Of a stretch of 15,784 nt of DNA, positions 7,387 through 12,424 are shown piece by piece. Source of the DNA: an uncultured Oscillospiraceae bacterium (GTDB taxonomy: Bacteria; Bacillota; Clostridia; Oscillospirales; Oscillospiraceae); contig CALWWS010000085.1 in the NCBI GenBank assembly GCA_944385305.1, positions 1-15,784 of the forward strand, read 5' to 3'. The position numbers were made by a program, and so were the translations under genes. Numbering within the stretch: position 1 is the first letter of the stretch; each line of letters begins with the position of its first letter. Under the pieces are notes generated by a model. The model did no database searches and had not been told where the DNA came from. It saw only the letters and a list, made by a program, of their open reading frames with translations.

Positions 7387-7940
7387 AAGTTCATCCCCTT
7401 TTGTCCATTTAAAATAGTTTCCTGTTCCTGAAGATACTCCCGAATCCAGAGGGTCACCTCGGGAAGCGCCAGGGAGATCCCGTCTCCCAGCTGGGCGCGA
7501 ACCTGGGCGGTGTCAAAGAAGAAAAGCTGCCCATTCAACCGGTGGGTGTACCGCAGTTCAATCTCAGGCGAGCCCTGGAGGACCAGGGAGATGGTCTCTC
7601 CCATATCGCCCACGGGAGGGCAGTCAATGTGATTGGAATGAAACCGGGCAGTTAGAGTGGTGCCTGCTCCCAGGGCGCTTTCAAGATGTACCCACCCTCC
7701 TGTCTGCTCCGCTGCCATACGCAGCAGAGGAATGCCAAGCCCCATCTTTCGGGTGGTGCGGGTAGTGGTAAAGGGATCGCTGACCCGCGCCAGAAGCTCC
7801 GGTGACATGCCCCGGCCGTTATCTGCAACAGTGAAGGTTATCTCATCCCCCGCCTCATCCAGTGTGATCTGAAGCCGGGAGGCCTCCGCCGCCAGCGAAT
7901 TCTGGATGATATCCAGGGCGTGGAGTGCGATCTCTTTCAT
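7383..7940 (-). CDS. hydE: GHKL-type ATPase of the hydrogenase operon (HydE)
   Basis: This 185-residue protein has the ATP-binding fold of histidine kinases but no dimerisation/phosphoacceptor domain. The N box is HALDIIQNS (7-15; N14), G1 is DNGRGM (40-45), DPF is at 55-57, G2 is GLGIPLL (67-73) and GAGTT is at 91-95. The remaining 85 residues form a C-terminal part that I do not recognise. The same kind of gene sits between hydC and hydD in acetogen hydCEDBA operons, where it is not a core enzyme subunit. Known biochemistry is thin. It may be a protein kinase, an ATP-dependent maturation or assembly factor, or a regulatory partner of the sensory module upstream. It overlaps hydC and hydD by four bases at each end. 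This gene must not be confused with the radical-SAM maturase also called HydE. Confidence 0.88.
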   Translation of the reverse strand: MKEIALHALDIIQNSLAAEASRLQITLDEAGDEITFTVADNGRGMSPELLARVSDPFTTTRTTRKMGLGIPLLRMAAEQTGGWVHLESALGAGTTLTARFHSNHIDCPPVGDMGETISLVLQGSPEIELRYTHRLNGQLFFFDTAQVRAQLGDGISLALPEVTLWIREYLQEQETILNGQKGMNL

Positions 7941-8431
7941 TTGTACATATCCAGAATGGGGCCCACCTGGTCGGGAGTCAGCCGCCCGTAGACGTCATTG
8001 TTAATCATCATCACCGGCGCCAGGCCGCAGGCCCCCACGCAGCGGCAGGAGTCCAGGGAGAACTTGCCGTCCGGTGTGATGGAGCCGGGGGCGATGCCCA
8101 GCTTCTGCTCCACCGCGTTGAGAATGGCGGCCGCCCCCTTGACGTAGCAGGCCGTGCCCAGACACACGGAGATCTGGTATTTCCCCTTGGGATTCATGGT
8201 GAACTGGGCGTAGAAGGAGGCCACCCCGTAGACCTCGGACAGGGGGATGTCCAGCCCCTCGGCCACCATGATCTGAACCTCTTCAGGCAGGTAGCCGTAG
8301 ATCTCCTGGGCGGCTTGGAGCACCGGCATGGTGGCGCCGGGCTGGCCTTTATGAGCCTCAATCACCTGCGTCAGCCGTGCCTGCTGCTCGGGTGTCCCGC
8401 GGAAGGGGACAACGGTTTTGCAGTTTGGCAT
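7937..8431 (-). CDS. hydC: NuoE-like [2Fe-2S] subunit of the bifurcating hydrogenase (HydC/HndA)
   Basis: This 164-residue protein is of the complex I 24-kDa (NuoE) family, the third core subunit of HydABC. The N-terminal helical domain (1-80) contains YGYLPEE and YGVASFYAQF. The C-terminal thioredoxin-like domain binds a [2Fe-2S] cluster through C90, C95 (CLGTAC) and C131, C135 (CRCVGAC). Length is normal. It is the first gene of hydCEDBA. AAGGAAGG lies about eight bases before the ATG, and its stop overlaps the hydE start (ATGA). Transcription should start at a promoter at 8486-8513, perhaps also from a Rex-linked promoter further upstream. Confidence in family and role is high. Confidence 0.94.
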   Translation of the reverse strand: MPNCKTVVPFRGTPEQQARLTQVIEAHKGQPGATMPVLQAAQEIYGYLPEEVQIMVAEGLDIPLSEVYGVASFYAQFTMNPKGKYQISVCLGTACYVKGAAAILNAVEQKLGIAPGSITPDGKFSLDSCRCVGACGLAPVMMINNDVYGRLTPDQVGPILDMYK

Positions 8432-8485
8432 GTGTGAGTCCTTCCTTTCTTGAATAAACTGAAATGATAAGTTTAATTTTGGTAT

Positions 8486-8513
8486 ATTATAGCGCCTAAA
8501 AATAAAATGTAAA
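8486..8513 (-). promoter_or_regulatory. proximal hydC promoter
   Basis: On the - strand, TTTACA (8513-8508) is followed by 16 bases and a perfect TATAAT (8491-8486). The start would fall near 8480, leaving a leader of about 48 bases to the hydC ATG. Confidence 0.75.
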
Positions 8514-8587
8514 GACCTTCTAAAAACACAATTTTTAAACTATTTGGTTCAAAAATTAGCCCCTTTTCATTTCGAGGGTAGAAAAGA

Positions 8588-8642
8588 CGCCGCACTCCTG
8601 CTGGCGGACATGGAAGGGATGGCGGCAGGCGAAAGTGCGGCG
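8588..8642 (-). terminator. hairpin with T-rich 3' flank in the hydC upstream region (attenuator or sRNA end)
   Basis: A perfect 9-bp stem CGCCGCACT/AGTGCGGCG (8588-8596 with 8634-8642) encloses an inner CCTGC/GCAGG stem (8597-8601 with 8625-8629) and a 23-base loop. On the - strand the stem is followed by TCTTTTCT, as in a terminator; the + strand flank is not T-rich. It lies between a possible distal promoter and the proximal hydC promoter. It could end a short RNA or attenuate distal transcription. Confidence 0.45.
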
Positions 8643-8669
8643 CATATGGAGAGCGTTTTCTTAAAAATT

Positions 8670-8698
8670 AGTCTAGCAGACGCAGGGAGGGGTGTAAA
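8670..8698 (-). promoter_or_regulatory. possible distal promoter upstream of hydC
   Basis: On the - strand, TTTACA (8698-8693), a 17-base spacer and TAGACT (8675-8670) make a moderate promoter, with four of six matches at the -10. It starts 17 bp downstream of the Rex-type operator. No gene other than hydC lies ahead of it. Confidence 0.35.
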
Positions 8699-8714
8699 GA
8701 AAAAAGAGAAATAT

Positions 8715-8732
8715 TTGTGAATAATTTAACAA
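8715..8732. promoter_or_regulatory. Rex-type (redox-sensing repressor) operator
   Basis: TTGTGAATAATTTAACAA matches the Rex consensus TTGTTAANNNNTTAACAA at all but one defined position; the G variant in the left half is common. Rex senses the NADH/NAD+ ratio and represses fermentation and hydrogenase genes in Firmicutes. The site is 283 bp upstream of hydC in a gene-free stretch, so hydCEDBA is the obvious target. The rex gene itself is not in the window. Confidence 0.75.
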
Positions 8733-8739
8733 TTAGACA

Positions 8740-8757
8740 AAAAACCAAATGGTTTTT
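8740..8757. repeat. perfect inverted repeat next to the Rex-type site
   Basis: AAAAACCA and TGGTTTTT arms (8740-8747 and 8750-8757) flank two bases. A further ACCAAATG follows at 8760-8767, and a reverse-oriented ACCAAAT lies near 8541-8547. This could be a second operator. The region is AT-rich, so chance is a fair alternative. Confidence 0.35.
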
Positions 8758-8855
8758 CTACCAAATGATGCACAGAAACCGGTACAAAGCAGCCCTTAAT
8801 ATCCGCCGATATGCCCAACTTTGTCTGCTGCGCTAGAAGGAGCAGGGGAAAAGAT

Positions 8856-8892
8856 AAAAAGCCGCCCCCCGGAACGGATGCCGGGAGGCGGC
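8856..8892 (-). terminator. intrinsic terminator of the sensory hydrogenase operon
   Basis: On the - strand, GCCGCCTCCCGG pairs with CCGGGGGGCGGC (8892-8861) and is followed by UUUUUAUC. It lies 18 bases past the PHP gene stop and separates the sensory operon from hydCEDBA. Confidence 0.88.
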
Positions 8893-8910
8893 GGTTGGGC
8901 GGGCGTGAAT

Positions 8911-9624
8911 TCAAAAGCTGCGGCGGCGCAGGGCGTCCAGCACGCCCTGGGGGGTGGACTGGTCGGCCTCCAGGGCAAAGCGGGCGTCGGGGATCTGATG
9001 GAGATAGTGGGCGTCCGAGCCGGTGAGCAAGCCCACTCCGGCAAGATCAGGCTGCTGGGAGAAATGGGGTGGGGCGTTGCGGGAGAGCTCGGCCAGGGAG
9101 AAGCCAAGGTTGGGATCCCATATACCCAGCACGGACAAGAGGGAGAAGGAATCCCGGTCAATATGAGCCGGGTAGGCAAGCCCCCCGAACCGGGCAGCTA
9201 GAGTGCATGCCTCGTCAATCCCGATATCCGCAGCGGCGGCCAACAGCTTAGTCTCCTCTCCCAGCACCCTGTCCTCCGGGCCCATGTGGATCTGTCGGCC
9301 AAAGATCTCCGGGTTGTTGGGAATGGGGGGCAGGCGGTCCTGTACATAGCGGGAGAAGGGTTGGGCGGCCTGGGGAGTGGGGAAGAGGCAGATCACGTGG
9401 ATCTCCTCCCGGGTGCACAGCTCCATGCCTGCCAGGGCAATGAGCCCCAGCTTTTGGGCGGCCTGACAGAAGGCGGGGCAGTTGTCTGAGGTGTTGTGGT
9501 CGGTGAGAGCCACCACATTGAGCCCGGCCAGAGCGCACATGCCCGCCAGGTTGGCGGGAGTCATCTCCTCATCTCCGCAGGGGGACAGACAGGAGTGCAG
9601 GTGCAGATCGTAAAAGAGCTTCAT
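8911..9624 (-). CDS. PHP-domain metal-dependent phosphoesterase
   Basis: This 237-residue protein has the four PHP motifs that bind two or three metals: DLHLHS with H8 and H10, ALTDHN (39-44), the glutamate E68 with H76 (GMELCTREEIHVI), H154 (YPAHID) and GSDAH (202-206). PHP domains hydrolyse phosphoesters, including histidinol phosphate, nucleotides and DNA polymerase products. The substrate here is unknown. As the last gene of an operon holding a GHKL kinase-like protein and a sensory hydrogenase, it could act as a phosphatase of that pathway; this is inference. The start at 9624 is chosen because the fold begins there and the upstream gene ends eight bases earlier. The ribosome binding site is weak (GAGG), consistent with coupling. 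PHP genes occur beside [FeFe] hydrogenase genes in other anaerobes. Confidence 0.87.
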   Translation of the reverse strand: MKLFYDLHLHSCLSPCGDEEMTPANLAGMCALAGLNVVALTDHNTSDNCPAFCQAAQKLGLIALAGMELCTREEIHVICLFPTPQAAQPFSRYVQDRLPPIPNNPEIFGRQIHMGPEDRVLGEETKLLAAAADIGIDEACTLAARFGGLAYPAHIDRDSFSLLSVLGIWDPNLGFSLAELSRNAPPHFSQQPDLAGVGLLTGSDAHYLHQIPDARFALEADQSTPQGVLDALRRRSF

Positions 9625-9632
9625 GGGGGGCC

Positions 9633-9962
9633 TCATGCCAGCAGGGCGCCCATGCGTCCTGCTGCGGTAAAGGTGCTCTCCGGGGTGCCCAGCAGGTTGA
9701 CTCCCTTCTCCTGGGCCCGGGAGAGCAGGGTGGGGTCGGGCTGTACCCCCTCGGTGAGAATGACGCAGGCCACATCGGCCATCAGAGCCACGGCTGCCAC
9801 ATTCTGGTTGGACATAATGGTGAGCCACATGTCGCCGCTCTGGGCGCGGCCCATTACCCAGGAGAGCAGGTCGCCGGCATATCCGCCGGTTACCTGCCGC
9901 TGCGGGTCGGAGAGGGAAAAGACCGTAAGGGAGAGCGCGTCAATCAGCTGCTGTACAGTCAT
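9633..9962 (-). CDS. DRTGG-domain protein (second copy in the cluster)
   Basis: This small 109-residue protein has the signature VTGGYAGDLLSWVMGRAQ (24-41) and the segment NVAAVALMADVACVILTEG (54-72) of stand-alone DRTGG-domain proteins found next to clostridial hydrogenase genes. DRTGG domains occur between CBS and other domains and in phosphotransacetylase, and are thought to bind a small ligand or mediate protein contacts. No catalytic residues are evident. It has a good ribosome binding site (GGAGG, six to seven bases before ATG). A strong hairpin separates it from the upstream sensory hydrogenase gene. It is paired with a related protein at 11826-12164. Function is unknown; a regulatory or scaffold role in the sensory module is inferred. 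Confidence 0.75.
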   Translation of the reverse strand: MTVQQLIDALSLTVFSLSDPQRQVTGGYAGDLLSWVMGRAQSGDMWLTIMSNQNVAAVALMADVACVILTEGVQPDPTLLSRAQEKGVNLLGTPESTFTAAGRMGALLA

Positions 9963-9991
9963 GGCGGTTCCTCCAAATCATTTTTGTGAGA

Positions 9992-10026
9992 AAACAGGGG
10001 CGAACCCAACCGGTTCGCCCCTGTTT
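9992..10026 (-). terminator. strong hairpin inside the sensory operon, terminator-like
   Basis: A perfect 15-bp stem, AAACAGGGGCGAACC with GGTTCGCCCCTGTTT (9992-10006 with 10012-10026), closes on a 5-base loop. It starts two bases after the sensory hydrogenase TAA. On the - strand the stem itself ends GTTT and is followed by TCTC, a short and weak U-tract. It probably lowers readthrough into the second DRTGG and PHP genes or protects the upstream mRNA. Confidence 0.65.
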
Positions 10027-10028
10027 AG

Positions 10029-11360
10029 TTATCGATCGCTGCTGACGGTGCCCTGCTGGCGGCGGAAGGGCGGGGGCAGATACTCGTCCGCGCCGCTGAC
10101 TCCGGCCATGGTGCGCATACGCTCGCGCATCTTGAAGATGCAGTCGGCCTCGGAAGCCCGGCCCATCACCACATCCTCGGCAAAGGCATGGCAGGAGGGG
10201 GCGCCGCAGGAGCCGCACTGGAGACCGGGCAGATGGGACTCAAGTGCCTGGATGCGCAGATGCTTGGACATGGCCACCTCCCGGTCCTCGTCCAGCAACA
10301 GGGCGGGTAGGTACTGGGGCTGCTTATCCTGGAAAATAATATCCCGCTGGGCGCCCTGGAACAAAAAGCGGTTGCGGGAGACGGGCAGCCCGTGCATCAG
10401 GGTTTTCAGCCGCATTTTGGCGGCGTATGGGTTTTCCACATTGAAGCATCCGCCCACGCACCCCTGGGTACAGGCGGACAGCTCCAGAAAATCGGCCTCG
10501 GGCAGACGGCCGTCCTCAATCTCCTCCAGCATGCGGATGACATTTTCAATTCCGTCCACTGAGACGCACCGATCCCCCAGACGGGCAGCGCTCTCTCCTC
10601 CGCAGATGGCCCAGTTCAGGCCCAGAATGCCGGCGGAGGTCATGGGTTTAATTTCTGATTCCTCCAGCTGCTTCATGGGGGAGAGCAGGCGCAGGTAGAT
10701 ATCCCGGATGGCAAAGGCCCCATCCAGTACAGGGCGGGTGAGTCCTTCAGGACTGTGGGCGGCGGTGACCTTGGAGGAGCAGGGCACAATGGCAAACACC
10801 CCGATCTTCTCCGGGGGCAGACCGGTCTCCTCCGCTGCCTCCCGCCGGGCCAGAATGGCGGCCAGCTCCATGGGCAGAATGGTGCGGGCGGTATGTCCCA
10901 GCAGCTTGGGAAAGCGCAGGCAAATCAGGCGCAGCACGGTGGGACAGGAGATGGAGATGAGGGGGGTGAGCTTGGCCGGCCCCCCGGCGATGCGCTGGCG
11001 CTGAAAGTCGGAGAGCAGCTCACAGGCCCGGGCTACCTCCCATACCTTGTCAAAGCCAATCTTCAAAAGGGAGTTGAGCACGATGTCGATGCTGTCCAGG
11101 TTGTGAAACTGCCCGTAGAGGGCCGGCTCGGGCAGGGCCACCCGGTACTCAAACTCCTGCAGCTTGCCCAGGGAGTCGCCCACTGACTTGATGGCCTTGT
11201 GGGGACATACCCGGATGCAGTTGCCGCAGTCAATGCAACGGTTGGAGAGGATGGTGGCCTTGCGGGAACGAACACGGATAGCCTCGGTGGGACAGCACTT
11301 GATGCAGGAGGTGCAGCCCCGGCAGCGCTTGTACTCCAAAACCACAGAGTGCTTCGACAT
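10029..11360 (-). CDS. sensory-type (HydS-like) [FeFe] hydrogenase with C-terminal Fe-S domain
   Basis: This 443-residue protein resembles putative H2-sensing [FeFe] hydrogenases such as Thermotoga maritima HydS. Two ferredoxin [4Fe-4S] sites lie at the N-terminus (C13/16/19/23 and C42/45/48/52). The H domain keeps the four H-cluster cysteines (C139, C194, C297, C301). L1 reads SISCP (136-140), with serine in place of the proton-relay cysteine. L2 reads VPCSSK (192-197), and L3 reads LSACTQGC (294-301), lacking the methionine of FMAC. A C-terminal four-cysteine Fe-S motif of the RnfB/corrinoid-protein type follows (CGSCG at 382-386, C390, C407). There is no PAS domain. These changes argue for slow or no turnover and a sensing role, as inferred for group C/D enzymes. 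It is the third gene of a DRTGG, ATPase, hydrogenase, DRTGG, PHP operon lying just upstream of hydCEDBA. Confidence 0.87.
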   Translation of the reverse strand: MSKHSVVLEYKRCRGCTSCIKCCPTEAIRVRSRKATILSNRCIDCGNCIRVCPHKAIKSVGDSLGKLQEFEYRVALPEPALYGQFHNLDSIDIVLNSLLKIGFDKVWEVARACELLSDFQRQRIAGGPAKLTPLISISCPTVLRLICLRFPKLLGHTARTILPMELAAILARREAAEETGLPPEKIGVFAIVPCSSKVTAAHSPEGLTRPVLDGAFAIRDIYLRLLSPMKQLEESEIKPMTSAGILGLNWAICGGESAARLGDRCVSVDGIENVIRMLEEIEDGRLPEADFLELSACTQGCVGGCFNVENPYAAKMRLKTLMHGLPVSRNRFLFQGAQRDIIFQDKQPQYLPALLLDEDREVAMSKHLRIQALESHLPGLQCGSCGAPSCHAFAEDVVMGRASEADCIFKMRERMRTMAGVSGADEYLPPPFRRQQGTVSSDR

Positions 11361-11394
11361 GGGGGCGGTTCACCTTCCTTCCTTGGCGTGGTGC

Positions 11395-11820
11395 TTACTG
11401 TGGAATCTTGATAATCACCGTGACGGTGGTGCCCTTGCCCACCGTGGTGTCGATGGTGAGATCGTCGGAATAGCGCTTCATATTGGGCAGGCCCATCCCC
11501 GCACCGAAGCCCAGCTCACGAGCGGTGGGACCGGCGGTGGAGAAGCCCTCCTGCATGGCCTTCTCCACGTCGGGGATACCGGGACCGCTGTCGATCATGC
11601 GGATGGTGATCTGGTTCATGTCCACCTCCACCTCCGCCTGGCCGCCGTCGGCGTGAATGACCATGTTGATCTCGCCCTCGTACATGCAGATAGAGGCCTT
11701 GCGGATAATATCCTGGGGCAGGCCCAGCTTTTTCAGGGTGAGCTTCATCTTGCTGGAGGCCTCGCCCGCCTCAATCAGGTCGCCGCCCTCCACAGGGTAA
11801 ATCAGTTTAATTGTCTCCAT
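11395..11820 (-). CDS. anti-sigma-factor-type GHKL ATPase (RsbW/SpoIIAB-like)
   Basis: This 141-residue stand-alone ATP-binding domain resembles anti-sigma serine kinases. The N box is YEGEINMVIH (47-56; E48, N52), G1 is DSGPGI (77-82), G2 is GFGAGMGLPNM (104-114) and GKGT is at 128-131. Length fits the RsbW class (about 140-160). RsbW-type proteins phosphorylate an anti-anti-sigma partner on serine. No STAS-domain partner or sigma factor is encoded in the window, so its target is unknown. It lies between the first DRTGG gene and the sensory hydrogenase and is likely their signalling partner. ATG 11820 is preferred over the adjacent TTG at 11823; GAGAGG lies about nine bases upstream. The previous gene stops only five bases before the ATG. 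Confidence 0.87.
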   Translation of the reverse strand: METIKLIYPVEGGDLIEAGEASSKMKLTLKKLGLPQDIIRKASICMYEGEINMVIHADGGQAEVEVDMNQITIRMIDSGPGIPDVEKAMQEGFSTAGPTARELGFGAGMGLPNMKRYSDDLTIDTTVGKGTTVTVIIKIPQ

Positions 11821-11825
11821 CAAAA

Positions 11826-12164
11826 TTAACCTCTCAATCCATTGGAATATAAGAGGCCGCAGGCCTCATACATGCGTTTGTCGGAGGACAGGAGCACGAT
11901 ATCCCGCGCTCTGGCCAGTTCTACAATCTCCGGGGTGGGGTGCTTACCCCGCACAAAGGTTACGCAGATGATGTCCGTCATGTCCGCTGTGCGGATCACC
12001 TGAGGGTTGACCAAACCGGTGAGAAGGACGGCCTGCTTTTTTACATAGGCCAGCACGTCGCTCATAAAATCGCTTCCGCAGGCGCTGGCGGCATCGCGGT
12101 CCAGCAAATCTTTCCCATAGATTACCGTTGCATCCAGTATTTTTGCAATTTCGCCAAGCCTCAT
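11826..12164 (-). CDS. DRTGG-domain protein (first gene of the sensory operon)
   Basis: This 112-residue protein shows the pattern of the hydrogenase-linked DRTGG proteins: CGSDFMSDVLAYVKKQAVLL (29-48), NPQVIRTADMTDIICVTFVR (53-72) and a C-terminal SSDKRMYEACGLLYSNGL. It is a distant paralogue of the protein at 9633-9962. No catalytic residues are visible; ligand binding or protein contact is the likely role. The frame is open upstream to 12263, but the start at 12164 is chosen because GAGGAGG lies about nine bases before it and the upstream codons overlap the promoter. Its last codon is five bases from the ATPase start, indicating coupling. The function of this family in hydrogenase clusters is not established. 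Confidence 0.78.
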   Translation of the reverse strand: MRLGEIAKILDATVIYGKDLLDRDAASACGSDFMSDVLAYVKKQAVLLTGLVNPQVIRTADMTDIICVTFVRGKHPTPEIVELARARDIVLLSSDKRMYEACGLLYSNGLRG

Positions 12165-12221
12165 AGGCCCTGTCCTCCTCTTTCTCAGGAGCAAAATTAA
12201 ACTTCCCAGTAACACAAGCGT

Positions 12222-12250
12222 ATTGTACCACAGAATCCTCCTGTGTGCAA
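12222..12250 (-). promoter_or_regulatory. promoter of the sensory hydrogenase operon
   Basis: On the - strand, TTGCAC (12250-12245), a 17-base spacer and TACAAT (12227-12222), with TGG just before it forming an extended -10 (TGnTACAAT). The start would be near 12215, giving a leader of about 50 bases. Confidence 0.65.
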
Positions 12251-12255
12251 AGGGT

Positions 12256-12273
12256 TCGTTCAAACATTCACAA
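12256..12273 (-). promoter_or_regulatory. degenerate Rex-like site upstream of the sensory promoter
   Basis: On the - strand, TTGTGAATGTTTGAACGA resembles TTGTTAANNNNTTAACAA. The left half matches six of seven; the right half has two mismatches. It lies five bases upstream of the -35. Weak evidence, reported because a stronger Rex-type site serves the neighbouring hyd operon. Confidence 0.25.
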
Positions 12274-12314
12274 AGTTTTTAAAGGGAACTATACAGTTTT
12301 CGGCAATCCTCGCA

Positions 12315-12344
12315 TTGACACCGCCGCGCTATACGGGATATAAT
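12315..12344 (+). promoter_or_regulatory. serC-serA promoter
   Basis: A perfect TTGACA (12315-12320), an 18-base spacer and a perfect TATAAT (12339-12344). The start would be near 12351, giving a leader of about 75 bases. The leader contains the near-repeat AAAGTGGGC twice (12360-12368 and 12370-12378) but no riboswitch or T-box that I recognise. Confidence 0.85.
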
Positions 12345-12424
12345 CAACTTTATCAAAATAAAGTGGGCGAAAGTGGGCCTATCCCCAACTTTTACACACA
12401 AATCTTTGGAGGAGGCTGTCTTTT

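Larger units (their letters stand above)
8432..8855. other. AT-rich regulatory intergenic region between hydC and the sensory operon
   Basis: This gene-free stretch of about 420 bases has markedly lower GC than its surroundings. It holds the proximal and possible distal hydC promoters, the Rex-type operator, the hairpin and the inverted repeat listed separately. I see no credible coding sequence; a 62-codon frame on the - strand at 8726-8914 runs through the upstream gene's terminator and has no ribosome binding site. Confidence 0.7.

Noticed and set aside
7383..7940. Maturation enzyme HydE (radical SAM)
   Set aside because: There is no CxxxCxxC radical-SAM motif; the protein is a GHKL ATPase. 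The shared name comes from acetogen operon nomenclature.
8726..8914. 62-codon frame on the - strand
   Set aside because: It crosses the PHP gene's terminator, has no ribosome binding site, and its sequence resembles no family.
9625..9828. N-terminal extension of the PHP gene to 9828
   Set aside because: It overlaps the second DRTGG gene in another frame and has no family-like sequence; the PHP fold begins at 9624.
12351..12424. T-box or other riboswitch in the serC leader
   Set aside because: The leader is only about 75 bases, lacks T-box sequence blocks, and shows only a small weak hairpin and a short tandem near-repeat.
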